Shown: positions 30,348 to 39,033, counted from the first letter of the stretch. The stretch is DNA of 64,000 bases from Mesolinea sp040772305 (GCA_040772305.1 JAXGYK010000001.1:930001-994000); one strand, 5' to 3'. Notes: generated from the sequence alone by a model not told the origin. A program made the numbers and translations.

Positions 30348-30718
30348 TGATGATGACTGAACAAAAACCCAATGATGGTCCCAATCGGGCGCCCTTGATC
30401 GACCGTCCGGAGGGGTATGTAAGACGCTTCAAGATTTTTAGCGGGCGCGACCTGCGGGCTTCTTCGGTAGGATGGGAAGTGGCAATACCGCTTTTTGCCG
30501 GACCGCTGATTGGGTTTTTGATTGACCGGCGTTTGGGAACCGGTGTGCGTTGGACATTAATACTGGTATTGGTCGGTTTAATTTTAGGAGTAATCGCCTT
30601 AGTGCGCTATGTTCGGTACGAGATGCACTTAATGAAAAAAGAAATGGAAACAAAAGAAAGAGAAGCCGAAGAAAAAAAACAAGCGGAGATCTATGATGCC
30701 TTCAATCGCAGACGTTAA
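30347..30718 (+). CDS. atpQ: N-type ATP synthase accessory protein AtpQ (AtpI-like)
   Basis: 123 residues with two membrane segments (about residues 43-60 and 65-90) and a charged, Lys/Glu-rich C-terminal helix. It belongs with the small 'F0F1-ATPase subunit' proteins related to AtpI, found right after epsilon in N-type operons. The role is probably assembly of the c-ring or ion delivery. Overlaps atpR by 26 bp. Confidence 0.8.
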   Translation: MMMTEQKPNDGPNRAPLIDRPEGYVRRFKIFSGRDLRASSVGWEVAIPLFAGPLIGFLIDRRLGTGVRWTLILVLVGLILGVIALVRYVRYEMHLMKKEMETKEREAEEKKQAEIYDAFNRRR

Positions 30719-31031
30719 AATTATTTACTGCTTGGCGTGGGCATTGGCAGGCGTAGTTTGGGCAGTACTGTCTTTTTGGTGGCTGCGCTCTGGTGTTGAG
30801 AAGATTGCACCACAGCGCCCATCCACACAGCCTCTGATAGTTTTGGCAATAACAAAGCTGGTGCGCCTTGGAGCTTTAGCAGGATTAATCTACCTGGCAT
30901 TACAAATGCACATTATTTATGCGCTTTGTCTGGTTTTTGCAGCGAGTATCGGGCGTTGGGTGCGAGTTATTCTTTACCACAGCGACCTTAAGCGCAGGTC
31001 TACACCTACAAAGGAGGAGGAAGAAGCTTAG
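30693..31031 (+). CDS. atpR: N-type ATP synthase subunit AtpR
   Basis: 112 residues with three membrane segments (residues about 9-28, 48-66, 70-90) and a short charged tail. AtpR is a marker protein of N-type operons with an unclear function near the a/c interface. Its stop overlaps the GTG start of atpB by one base. Confidence 0.82.
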   Translation: MMPSIADVKIIYCLAWALAGVVWAVLSFWWLRSGVEKIAPQRPSTQPLIVLAITKLVRLGALAGLIYLALQMHIIYALCLVFAASIGRWVRVILYHSDLKRRSTPTKEEEEA

Positions 31032-31729
31032 TGGAAATTGGACATCCGATCGTTTTCTACCTATTAGGCATTCCGGTGCGCGATACCGTGATTTACACCT
31101 GGATTACGATGGCGCTGATTGTAGGCATTGTATTGCTGCTAAAAGCCCTAAAGCCCAACCTGCTGGAGATGATCCTGGAGATGGTTATTGGGGTGGTAGA
31201 TGATGCAATGGATGTAGATGAACTGCACCCCTATATTCCTCTCTTGGGCAGTTTACTGATATTTGTAGTTGTGGCAAATACGGTTTCGATCCTTCCTGTG
31301 ATGAAGTCGCCTACGGCAGATCTGAACACAACGGTTGCCCTGGCTCTGATTGTGGTTTTCTCCGTGCATATCTACGGTATGTTCAAAAAAGGGGTGTGGA
31401 CATATCTGAAGGAGTTTGCCAGCCCGATCTTTATGCTGCCCATAGAGCTAATTGGGCAATTTAGCCGAACACTCTCACTCTCGATGCGCTTGTTTGGCAA
31501 CATCGTCAGCGGGGACCTGATTGTGGCGATTGTCTTTTCGGTTGTTCCAGCCATTTTACCTGTCAGCATGACGGTTATCTCGCTAATCTCAGGCCTCCTG
31601 CAGGCCTATGTACTTACAACACTGGCCGCTTTGTTCATATCTTCTGCAATCGAGGTTAATGAAGAGGATGTGAAAATGAGGGCAGAAAAAAAAGCTAAAA
31701 AACGCCTGAAGAAGAAAGGATCTATCTAA
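31031..31729 (+). CDS. atpB: N-type ATP synthase subunit a
   Basis: 232 residues, five to six membrane segments. The essential stator arginine is R153 in SLSMRLFGNIVSGDL, and the last two helices contain the half-channel residues around LISGLLQAYVLTTLAALFISSAIE. GTG start. The tail is unusually basic (KKAKKRLKKKG). Together with the c-ring it forms the ion path. Stop codon overlaps the next start. Confidence 0.93.
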   Translation: MEIGHPIVFYLLGIPVRDTVIYTWITMALIVGIVLLLKALKPNLLEMILEMVIGVVDDAMDVDELHPYIPLLGSLLIFVVVANTVSILPVMKSPTADLNTTVALALIVVFSVHIYGMFKKGVWTYLKEFASPIFMLPIELIGQFSRTLSLSMRLFGNIVSGDLIVAIVFSVVPAILPVSMTVISLISGLLQAYVLTTLAALFISSAIEVNEEDVKMRAEKKAKKRLKKKGSI

Positions 31730-32007
31730 TGCAACATTTACCCCCCGAAGCTTTCGTCACTGTGGTCACCATCATCGTGGCTAGTATCACAATTGTTCTC
31801 GGCACAATCGTTCCAACCTGGATGGAAGGCGTGGCTACCTGGAAGGCGATTGAAGGGATGGCGCGCCAGCCAGACGCTGCTCCGCATCTGAGGACTGCCA
31901 TGATTATCGCCCTGGCCTTGTTAGAAACGGCCTCGATTTATAATCTGCTGATTGTTCTTGTGCTGCTTTTTGCCAATCCGCTGATCACGCGCTTCTTTGG
32001 AGGCTAA
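31729..32007 (+). CDS. atpE: N-type ATP synthase subunit c with two membrane carboxylates
   Basis: 92-residue hairpin of two membrane helices joined by the ARQPDA loop that contacts F1. The ion-binding carboxylate is E66 in LLETASIYNLL. When aligned on the ARQP loop with Na+-type c subunits, E33 (PTWMEGVAT) occupies the place of the helix-1 glutamine, so each site has two carboxylates. This arrangement is known from N-type rings; residues T67 and Y71 match the Na+-type framework. Whether H+ or Na+ is carried cannot be decided from sequence alone. Confidence 0.93.
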   Translation: MQHLPPEAFVTVVTIIVASITIVLGTIVPTWMEGVATWKAIEGMARQPDAAPHLRTAMIIALALLETASIYNLLIVLVLLFANPLITRFFGG

Positions 32008-32010
32008 AGC

Positions 32011-32799
32011 ATGCTGGACCTGGATCTGAGCACCATCTTATGGGAGATCGTCAATTTCCTGATCATTACGGTGATCCTTTATTTTCTGGTGTTCAAACCG
32101 ATGACCAAACGTGCCGAAGCCCGTGCTGTTGAGAAGGCGGCTGCCAAAGCAGAGCTGGAAGCAAACCGAGCAGAATCTGCTGTCCGGATCAAAGAAATCA
32201 ACGAGCGGCTCATCAACCTGGACAAAGAGATCCAAACGATCACCGACGAAGCCTACGCCAGCAGCCAGATTCTGCGTGACGAACTGCTTACTGCTACACG
32301 GGAAGAAGCCAGCCAGATAATGCTGGATGCCGTTCACGAGGCGCGTAAAGAGCAATTGGTAGAAATTCGAGATAACCAGGCTGCGCTGGTAGATACTGTT
32401 TTGAGCCTTACGAAGGCCGCAATGCAAAAGCTGATACCTGCAGAGACGCATGAGCATCTTTTGGATGAACTTACCAGCTATATCTGGAATTTGGGTAAAG
32501 ATGACATGCAGCTGGTGCAAAAGATTCGTGACTCTTTAACCGAACGCAATGCCTTTGTGGAATTAAGTTTGCCCATGGCTCCTAGCCAGGAACAGTATAT
32601 GAAGCTCTACAATACTTTTAACGCACTCACAGACGCTGATGTGGAACTGGAAGTTACTGAAGACCCAAGCCTGGTAGCTGGGGCAAAGGCACGCATTGGA
32701 GATATTGTTCTGGATAACAGCATTGCAGCACAAATTGAAAAGATGCGTACTGAAGTTGAGAATAATCTGGAGCTGAGGACCCTGGGGCAAGATGACTGA
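32011..32799 (+). CDS. atpF: N-type ATP synthase subunit b with delta-like C-terminal region
   Basis: 262 residues, longer than ordinary b (about 160). One membrane helix (WEIVNFLIITVILYFLVFKP), a long helical stalk (residues about 35-135) and a C-terminal region ending EDPSLVAGAKARIGDIVLDNSIAAQIEKM, which closely resembles the C-terminal part of delta. It therefore probably supplies both b and delta functions, in keeping with the absence of atpH in the operon. Confidence 0.87.
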   Translation: MLDLDLSTILWEIVNFLIITVILYFLVFKPMTKRAEARAVEKAAAKAELEANRAESAVRIKEINERLINLDKEIQTITDEAYASSQILRDELLTATREEASQIMLDAVHEARKEQLVEIRDNQAALVDTVLSLTKAAMQKLIPAETHEHLLDELTSYIWNLGKDDMQLVQKIRDSLTERNAFVELSLPMAPSQEQYMKLYNTFNALTDADVELEVTEDPSLVAGAKARIGDIVLDNSIAAQIEKMRTEVENNLELRTLGQDD

Positions 32800-34462
32800 G
32801 CTGAATGCGAATGCCTTAAGCATTACGGAGAACTTAGCTGAGAATCTTCGCAAAAACGATCCGTTAAAGCTTGACCGGCAAGAGTTCCTTAAGCTGGTAC
32901 GCAAGGATGTGGATAAACGTTTTGTTTCTGAGGCGCGCCAGCTGGGTGCCGAAGAATTAACGCGTGTATTGCAGGAAACGGCGGCAAAACACAAACACGA
33001 ATTAATTGTGCGCAGTGTGGGAACCGTTCAGCATGTAGGCAACGGAGTTGCCCGCCTGAGCGGCCTGCCAACAGTACACCTGGAAGAGTTAGTTACCTTC
33101 CCCAATGGGGTGCAAGGCATGGTGCTGAACCTGGACCGAACCCGGGCGGATGTAATTCTGCTTGGCTCGGATAGCGGCATCCGCGGGGGCGACCTTACCG
33201 AGGCTACCGGGCGACGCCTGAGCATCCCTGTGGGCATGTCTTTTTTGGGCCGGGTTGTAGACCCCCTGGGGCAGCCCCAGGACGAAAACCGAGCAATTGT
33301 ACCAACCGAATATCGTTATGTAGAACGGATCGCGCCAGGCGTAGTAGAACGGGCTCCGGTTGATACGCCGCTCTACACGGGCACCAAGGTTGTGGATGCA
33401 TTGATTCCATTAGGCCGCGGACAGCGTGAGCTAATCATCGGCGACCGCCAAATTGGGAAGACTACTTTGGCGCTGGATGCTATTTTGAGCCAGCGCGGTA
33501 CCGATGTGAAATGCGTTTATGTGGCTATTGGCCAAAAGAAAAGCAGCACCCTTGAAGTAATAAAAACGCTTGAAAAAGGCGGTGTGCTTAACCAAACCAT
33601 TGTAGTGGTTTCCAGCCCGGATGATCCGCCAGCCTTGCGCTACCTGGCCCCATATTCTGGAGTAACCATGGCCGAGTTCTTCCTGGACGAGGGCATGGAT
33701 GTGCTGATTGTTTATGACGATCTTTCGAAGCATGCCGATACCTACCGCGAGCTTAGTTTATTGCTGCGCCGGCCCCCTGGACGGGAAGCCTACCCGGGTG
33801 ATGTGTTTTATTTACACTCCCGCCTTTTGGAAAGAGCTTGCCGTTTGAATGAGGAAAACGGCGGCGGCAGCATTACTGCCTTGCCGATTGTTACTACACA
33901 AAAAGGAAATATCTCCAGCTACATTGTGACCAACCTGATCTCGATTACCGATGGACAGATCGTTTTGAGCGCAGATATGTTCAATAAAGGCAGTAAACCT
34001 GCAATCGATATTGGACGTTCGGTTTCGCGGGTAGGGTCTGCCGCCCAGGAACCGGCGATGCGTTCGATGGTGAAAGCATTAAAGCTGGAACTTTCTCAAT
34101 ACGAAGAAGTGTCGCGCTTTGCCCGTTTTGGTACCGAAGTAAATGAGGCAACTCAACGCCAAATTGAACGCGGTGAACGCCTGATGGCCTTATTACGCCA
34201 GGGGCCGCACCAGCCGGTTAACTACGTCGACCAGGTGCTCATGTTTTATGCGATGACTCATGGTTATCTGGAAGAAATCAGGCCGGAAGAAGTGCTGTCT
34301 TTTAGCAAGGATATGGTGGCGTATTTACATACGCATGCCCCCAAAGCTGTAGACCACTTGCGTTACAAGCGCGACTTAAACGAAGAAGTAGAAGTGGAAA
34401 TCCGCGAAGCTTTGGATCACTATACCCCCCTCTGGCTGGAGAAATGGAGACATAGCGAATGA
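32792..34462 (+). CDS. atpA: N-type ATP synthase subunit alpha with extended N terminus
   Basis: 556 residues. Walker A GDRQIGKT at 217-224, compared with about 170 in E. coli alpha, so there are roughly 48 extra residues at the N terminus (charged, helical, LDRQEFLKLVRKDVDKRF). The rest is standard: IAPGVVERAPVDTPLYTG, PIVTTQKGNISSYIVTNLISITDGQI, SRVGSAAQ. The extension may be linked to the unusual b/delta stalk, since the alpha N terminus is where delta binds. Overlaps its neighbours by 8 and 4 bp. Confidence 0.94.
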   Translation: MTELNANALSITENLAENLRKNDPLKLDRQEFLKLVRKDVDKRFVSEARQLGAEELTRVLQETAAKHKHELIVRSVGTVQHVGNGVARLSGLPTVHLEELVTFPNGVQGMVLNLDRTRADVILLGSDSGIRGGDLTEATGRRLSIPVGMSFLGRVVDPLGQPQDENRAIVPTEYRYVERIAPGVVERAPVDTPLYTGTKVVDALIPLGRGQRELIIGDRQIGKTTLALDAILSQRGTDVKCVYVAIGQKKSSTLEVIKTLEKGGVLNQTIVVVSSPDDPPALRYLAPYSGVTMAEFFLDEGMDVLIVYDDLSKHADTYRELSLLLRRPPGREAYPGDVFYLHSRLLERACRLNEENGGGSITALPIVTTQKGNISSYIVTNLISITDGQIVLSADMFNKGSKPAIDIGRSVSRVGSAAQEPAMRSMVKALKLELSQYEEVSRFARFGTEVNEATQRQIERGERLMALLRQGPHQPVNYVDQVLMFYAMTHGYLEEIRPEEVLSFSKDMVAYLHTHAPKAVDHLRYKRDLNEEVEVEIREALDHYTPLWLEKWRHSE

Positions 34463-34776
34463 AGATGGTAATGGCCATTGTGCCAAGGAAAAGGGGGGAT
34501 GATGTGCTGACGGCATTGGTGAATGCCGGGTATGCAAGCACTTTCAGCGAAACACGCGGTGGGATGCTGCGGCAAAGCCAACTAACCTTGTTTACCGGAG
34601 TGCGCAACGAGGAGGTTCCCAAGGTGCTTGAAATCATCCGCGAAAGCTGTTCCTCTGAACTGGCTATCCACCACGGTTTTGGTTTGGATGCGTCTGGCGA
34701 ACAATCGCCTGGTGTGCGCATGCCCAGCGGAGCAGTGGTATTTGTTTGGTCCCTGGATCGCTTCGAACTGCCTTAA
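34459..34776 (+). CDS. PII-like cyclic-di-AMP receptor homologue (DarA/PstA family)
   Basis: 105 residues, the size of DarA/PstA. The fold-specific pattern is visible: MKMVMAIVPRKRGDDVLTAL (first strand and helix), ASTFSETRGGMLRQSQLTLF (the T-GG-x-L-R-x loop that follows the T-loop), TGVRNEEVPKVLEIIRESCSS, and the end PSGAVVFVWSLDRFEL, corresponding to the GGATVFVLPVDQF end of known members. The B-loop region between is short and glycine-rich. The gene overlaps atpA by 4 bp and ends 8 bp before atpG, so it is co-translated with the ATP synthase. Ligand binding and a role in regulating the enzyme are inferred. Confidence 0.8.
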   Translation: MKMVMAIVPRKRGDDVLTALVNAGYASTFSETRGGMLRQSQLTLFTGVRNEEVPKVLEIIRESCSSELAIHHGFGLDASGEQSPGVRMPSGAVVFVWSLDRFELP

Positions 34777-34784
34777 AGCGAAGT

Positions 34785-35687
34785 ATGGCTGAGTCACAGG
34801 AAAGCAACGTAAAACGCCTGGAGAACCTGCAGGCTATTGAACCACTCTTGGGTTCTTTACGTGTGCTTTCCCTTAGCAGTTTGCAAATGGCACATAACCG
34901 GCAGGAAGCCCTGCAGGATTATGCCCAGCACTTCAAGCTGGCGGCTGCCCAGTTAGCAGCGGCAGTGAACAAAAGAGAGCTAAAGGCCAAAAAGCAGGAA
35001 TCCAAAGCAGATAGGGGCTACCAAAAAGGCAAGACGATCCTGGCGGTATTAGGCAGTACACGCGGGATTGTAGGGCAATACAACCGCCGCCTGGCCCGCC
35101 AAACCAAAGAGCTGGCTGAGAAGCACAGCGGTTTGCTGGAAGTTTGGGCGTACGGAGATAGGGTTCAACGCGCCTTAACACAGGAAGGAGTCGCATTTCT
35201 TGCGAAACAGGACCTGAGCGCTGGCTCGCGTCCGAACTACGAAGCAGCGTCTGAAACCCTGCGCAGCTGGCTGGAGCAAATTGAGCAGGGCGAGCTGGAA
35301 CGGGTGCTGGTGCTCTCCTTTCGCAAGCGGGAGCGGGGCAGCAGTTATGAGCTTGCGCTGACTCGCTTGCTGCCTGAAAGCCGGGATTCGGAGGTGGACT
35401 CCGATGATTCAGTGCTGCCCTGGCCGGAGCCAATCATTGAAGTTGACCCGGCTGTGATTCTGCAGCGGATTCGCTTGCACCTTCGGGCAATCGACTTTTA
35501 TGAACTGATCCTGGATGGGGTAGCCGCAGAAAACTTTTACCGCTACCGGCTTTTGGAAGAAGCAAAGGAGAATACCAGCAAGCTTCTGGAAGAACTGGCA
35601 CAGGCCATTCACATTGAACGGCGGCGGGAGATTACCCAACAATTGCAGGAATTGCTCTCCGGCAGCGGAATGCTTTTGGAGCGCTAA
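34785..35687 (+). CDS. atpG: N-type ATP synthase subunit gamma
   Basis: 300 residues. Paired N- and C-terminal coiled-coil helices are evident: NVKRLENLQAIEPLLGSLRVL at the start and RYRLLEEAKENTSKLLEELA..RREITQQLQELLSGSGML at the end, matching gamma's rotor shaft. The central domain begins KTILAVLGSTRGIVGQYNRRL, where usual gammas have a SDRGLCGG-type segment. An in-frame GTG at 34746 would overlap the previous gene by 31 bp; ATG 34785 is preferred. It ends the operon. Confidence 0.88.
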   Translation: MAESQESNVKRLENLQAIEPLLGSLRVLSLSSLQMAHNRQEALQDYAQHFKLAAAQLAAAVNKRELKAKKQESKADRGYQKGKTILAVLGSTRGIVGQYNRRLARQTKELAEKHSGLLEVWAYGDRVQRALTQEGVAFLAKQDLSAGSRPNYEAASETLRSWLEQIEQGELERVLVLSFRKRERGSSYELALTRLLPESRDSEVDSDDSVLPWPEPIIEVDPAVILQRIRLHLRAIDFYELILDGVAAENFYRYRLLEEAKENTSKLLEELAQAIHIERRREITQQLQELLSGSGMLLER

Positions 35688-35953
35688 AAGGCCGTATTTT
35701 CTGCGCGGCTTTAGAGGGGGGATATATCAAAAATCCACACCCTCGTTTCGTTTCGCTATCGATGGACGTTGGGTCTTTTTAATGAAACCAAGAAAGAGTT
35801 CCGCGAGACTGATTCAGCTTTTTCCTCCTTTGACGAGCTTTGGCTCATAAAGCATCCTTTCCCCTTTCAAGATTGCAAGCTAAGTCAGGGCAGACGGAAA
35901 CCCTGTGCTTCAGAGACAAACGTGTGCATTTCTCTTGTCCATCCAATTCATCT
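35688..35953. other. Intergenic region after the ATP synthase operon
   Basis: About 270 bp. A hairpin AAGGCCG / CGGCTTT right after the atpG stop could end the operon, but no T-run follows it. No gene or RNA recognised in the remainder. Confidence 0.4.
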
Positions 35954-36035
35954 GAAAGGATAAAAAAAGCTTCCCAAAGCGATAAAAGGATTGTAAAATG
36001 GAAAGAGCAGACCCACTTGAAAGGGGAAATAATCC
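35954..36035 (+). repeat. Duplicated promoter/leader ahead of LRR gene 1
   Basis: Closely matches 37658-37743 (shared GGATAAAA, AAAGCTTCCCAAAGCGATAA, TTGTAAAAT and GAAAGGGG stretches). The TTGTAAAAT part could be a -10 box with TTCCCA as a weak -35. The duplication therefore includes the control region as well as the gene. Confidence 0.75.
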
Positions 36036-37541
36036 ATGAAAACAAAAGCGCTGATAGCTTTAATTATTCTGGCTTTGCTTGGGGGAAGCATGAGCTTCTC
36101 CCCTGCGGCAGCTCAGGGTGATTGGGGAATTGAGAAGGGAAACCTGGGAATACCGGAAGTTCGGCAGCATGAGAATGAAGTTGCTGCAGGGGACTACGCA
36201 GTACCGCTTGAGGAGGCTAAACGCTCCAGGGAGCAGCCGGGGTTTAATTGCAGTACGATTGATTCATCGTATCTGGTAATCGAATGTGAAGCTCTGGTGG
36301 CTCTTTATCACAGCACCAATGGGGCAAATTGGACGAAAAAAGACGGTTGGCTTATGGATACGGACCTGAGCCGATGGCATGGTTTAACTTTTGAACCACT
36401 TCCATCAGGTACAAAGGTTTTGAGAAAAATAGAACTGATCCAGAACAATCTTATCGGCAATATACCGGTTGAACTGGGCAGCCTGACTAATTTGACATAC
36501 CTTGATCTGTACGCCAACCAGCTGAGCGGCAGTATTCCTGCTCAACTGGGCAGCCTGGCAAATTTGACAATCCTCGACTTGTCCGAAAACCGGCTGAGTG
36601 GCACTATACCAACCCAGCTGGGCAATCTGACAAATTTGGAATACCTTGACCTGTCCGCCAACCAGCTGAGCGGCAATATCCCAGTCGAACTGGGCAACCT
36701 GTCAAACTTGGAATATCTTCGGCTGCGCTATAACCAGCTGAGCGGCAATATACCGGCCCAGCTGGGGAAACTGGCAAAGTTGATACGTTTTAACCTGTAC
36801 AGCAACCAGATGAGCGGCAGTATCCCGGCGGAACTGGGCAACCTGTCAAATTTGGAGGGTCTTAACCTGGGCACAAACCAGCTGAGCGGCACCATACCAA
36901 CCTGGATGGGCAACCTGACAAATCTGGATTTCCTTAACCTGGGCGGCAACCAGCTTACCGGCACTATACCAACCCAACTGGGCAACCTGACAAAGTTGAT
37001 AGACCTTTACCTGGACGAGAACCAGCTGAGCGGCAATATCCCAGTCGAACTGGGCAACCTGAATAATTTGACATTTCTTGACCTGCACATGAACCAGCTG
37101 ACTGGCAGTATACCTGCTCAGTTAGGCAATCTGTCTCAGTTGACAAAACTGTACCTGTACCGGAATCAGCTGAGTGGCAGTATCCCGGTCGAACTGGGCA
37201 ACCTGACAAAGTTGATACGCCTTAACCTGTCGGGCAACCTGCTCAACGGAAGCATTCCGGCTGAAATCGGCAACCTGACAAAACTGCGGGATTTGGATCT
37301 AAGCCATAACCAGTTAGAGGGAGATGTTCCTTCCAGCATCACCAATCTGACAAATTTATGTGTAACGGGGGATTCTTCGCCAGGTTGTTCTGATTCCGGC
37401 ACCGATTTTGGCTACAATAAACTGAATGTGCCCCAGCCTGACCCGCCGCAGTCTTTTATGAATGTTAAAGACCCGGACTGGGCTGATACGCAGAATATTC
37501 TGATAAATATTTACCTTCCAGCGATCTTGAAAGGAAAGTGA
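36036..37541 (+). CDS. Exported plant-type leucine-rich-repeat protein 1
   Basis: 501 residues. Signal peptide MKTKALIALIILALL ending near AAAQG; then an N-terminal cap similar to plant LRR proteins (CEALVALYHSTNGANWTKKD..W.GLTF). Thirteen 24-residue repeats of the plant-specific type, L-x-x-L-x-x-L-x-L-x-x-N-x-L-S-G-x-I-P-x-x-L-G-N, build the curved solenoid, followed by a Cys-containing end (NLCVTGDSSPGCSDSG). The last residues are YLPAILKGK, a tail shared with other exoproteins here. Likely a surface binding protein. Paralogue downstream has ten repeats. Confidence 0.88.
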   Translation: MKTKALIALIILALLGGSMSFSPAAAQGDWGIEKGNLGIPEVRQHENEVAAGDYAVPLEEAKRSREQPGFNCSTIDSSYLVIECEALVALYHSTNGANWTKKDGWLMDTDLSRWHGLTFEPLPSGTKVLRKIELIQNNLIGNIPVELGSLTNLTYLDLYANQLSGSIPAQLGSLANLTILDLSENRLSGTIPTQLGNLTNLEYLDLSANQLSGNIPVELGNLSNLEYLRLRYNQLSGNIPAQLGKLAKLIRFNLYSNQMSGSIPAELGNLSNLEGLNLGTNQLSGTIPTWMGNLTNLDFLNLGGNQLTGTIPTQLGNLTKLIDLYLDENQLSGNIPVELGNLNNLTFLDLHMNQLTGSIPAQLGNLSQLTKLYLYRNQLSGSIPVELGNLTKLIRLNLSGNLLNGSIPAEIGNLTKLRDLDLSHNQLEGDVPSSITNLTNLCVTGDSSPGCSDSGTDFGYNKLNVPQPDPPQSFMNVKDPDWADTQNILINIYLPAILKGK

Positions 37542-37657
37542 GTTAAGGGAGATATCAATCTCATCCAATTCTGACTACGCTCCATTCAATATTGCGGCAG
37601 CTTTTATCTGCCGCAATATTAAGTTTAATGAGGCCAATACAAAGTACCGGTTTATTT

Positions 37658-37743
37658 GAAAAGGATAAAAGAAAGCTTCCCAAAGCGATAAAAGAATTGT
37701 AAAATAGAAAAAGAGCAGGTCCAATCGAAAGGGGAGGATACCC
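37658..37743 (+). repeat. Duplicated promoter/leader ahead of LRR gene 2
   Basis: Second copy of the 35954-36035 control region, with small indels; it contains GAAAGGGGAGGATACCC, a better ribosome binding site than that of copy 1. Confidence 0.75.
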
Positions 37744-39033
37744 ATGAAAACGAAAGTGTTAATAGCTTTAATGGTTTTGTCTTTGCTTGCGGGAAGCATG
37801 AGCTTTTCCCCTGCGGCAGCCCAGGGTGATTGGGGAATTGAGAAGGGAAACCTGGGACTGCCCGAGACTGGGCGTCATGAAGGAGAAGCTGCGGCCTTGG
37901 ACGATGCCGCGCCGCGTGCAGAGCGCATGCGCTCCAAAGAGCAATCGGGTTTTGATTGCAGTACCGTTACGGTTGCACCATATAACTATCTGAAAAGCGA
38001 ATGTGAAGCCCTGGTGGCTTTTTATCACAGCACCAATGGGGCGGGCTGGAATGATAATGGCAATTGGCTTGCCACTCCAAACCTGGGCATATGGCATGGC
38101 CTATATTTCAAAGATCTTTCAGGTACTATGGTTATTGATAGAATAGACCTGATGCACAACAAGCTGAGCGGCAGCATCCCGGCCGGACTGGGTAATCTGA
38201 CGAATTTGACTATACTTTACCTGAGCGGCAACCAGCTGAGCGGCAGCATCCCGGCCGAACTGGGTGACCTGACGGAATTGAGGCATCTTTATCTGGACGG
38301 TAACCAGCTGAGCGGCAGTATCCCAGGCTCTCTGGGTGACCTGGCAAAATTGAAACAACTATATCTGGCCGGCAACCAGCTGAGCGGCAGTATACCCAGC
38401 GAATTGGGTAACTTGACCAATTTGAATGAACTTCACCTGGAGAACAACCAGCTGAGCGGCAGTATCCCGGTTGAACTGGGTGACCTGGCAGAATTGAAAC
38501 AACTATATCTGGCCAACAACCAGCTGAGCGGCAGTATCCCGGCCGAACTGGGTAACTTGACAAAATTGTTAGGCCTTTTCCTTTTCAATAACCAGCTGAG
38601 CGGCAGTATCCCGGCCGAACTGGGTAACTTGACAGATTTGTTAGGGCTTTACCTGAATAATAACCAGCTGAGCGGCAGCATCCCCGCCGACCTGGGTAAG
38701 CTGACAAAACTGAAATACCTTGACCTGGCCAAGAACCATTTGAGCGGAAGCATTCCTGCTGAAATCGGCAGCCTGACAGCACTGCTGCATTTGAATCTAA
38801 GCCATAACCATTTATCGGGAAACGTCCCCCCCAGCATCACCAATCTGACAAATTTATGTGTAACGGGGGATTCTTCGCCAGGTTGTTCTTATTCCGGTAC
38901 CGATTTTGGCAACAATCTCCTGAATGTGCCCCAGCCTGAGCCGCCGCAGTCATTTATGAATACCAAAGACCCGAACTGGGCTGCGACGCAGAATAATCTG
39001 ATAAAAACCTACCTTCCAGCAATCCTGAAATAG
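37744..39033 (+). CDS. Exported plant-type leucine-rich-repeat protein 2
   Basis: 429 residues, tandem paralogue of the gene just upstream. Same signal peptide pattern (MSFSPAAAQGDWGIEKGNLG is shared), same N-terminal cap (SECEALVAFYHSTNGAGWND), ten 24-residue repeats instead of thirteen, with many repeats nearly identical (NQLSGSIPAELGNLT). Ends in TYLPAILK. The more uniform repeats suggest recent repeat amplification or homogenisation in this copy. Confidence 0.88.
   Translation: MKTKVLIALMVLSLLAGSMSFSPAAAQGDWGIEKGNLGLPETGRHEGEAAALDDAAPRAERMRSKEQSGFDCSTVTVAPYNYLKSECEALVAFYHSTNGAGWNDNGNWLATPNLGIWHGLYFKDLSGTMVIDRIDLMHNKLSGSIPAGLGNLTNLTILYLSGNQLSGSIPAELGDLTELRHLYLDGNQLSGSIPGSLGDLAKLKQLYLAGNQLSGSIPSELGNLTNLNELHLENNQLSGSIPVELGDLAELKQLYLANNQLSGSIPAELGNLTKLLGLFLFNNQLSGSIPAELGNLTDLLGLYLNNNQLSGSIPADLGKLTKLKYLDLAKNHLSGSIPAEIGSLTALLHLNLSHNHLSGNVPPSITNLTNLCVTGDSSPGCSYSGTDFGNNLLNVPQPEPPQSFMNTKDPNWAATQNNLIKTYLPAILK

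Noticed and set aside
34746..34784. Longer gamma subunit starting at GTG 34746
   Set aside because: Would overlap the PII-like gene by 31 bp and adds MVPGSLRTALKRS, which does not fit the family start; ATG 34785 fits.
36400..38850. Regular ~72-bp DNA repeats that could look like a CRISPR or satellite array
   Set aside because: They are in-frame leucine-rich repeats of 24 residues in two genes; there are no constant repeats with unique spacers.
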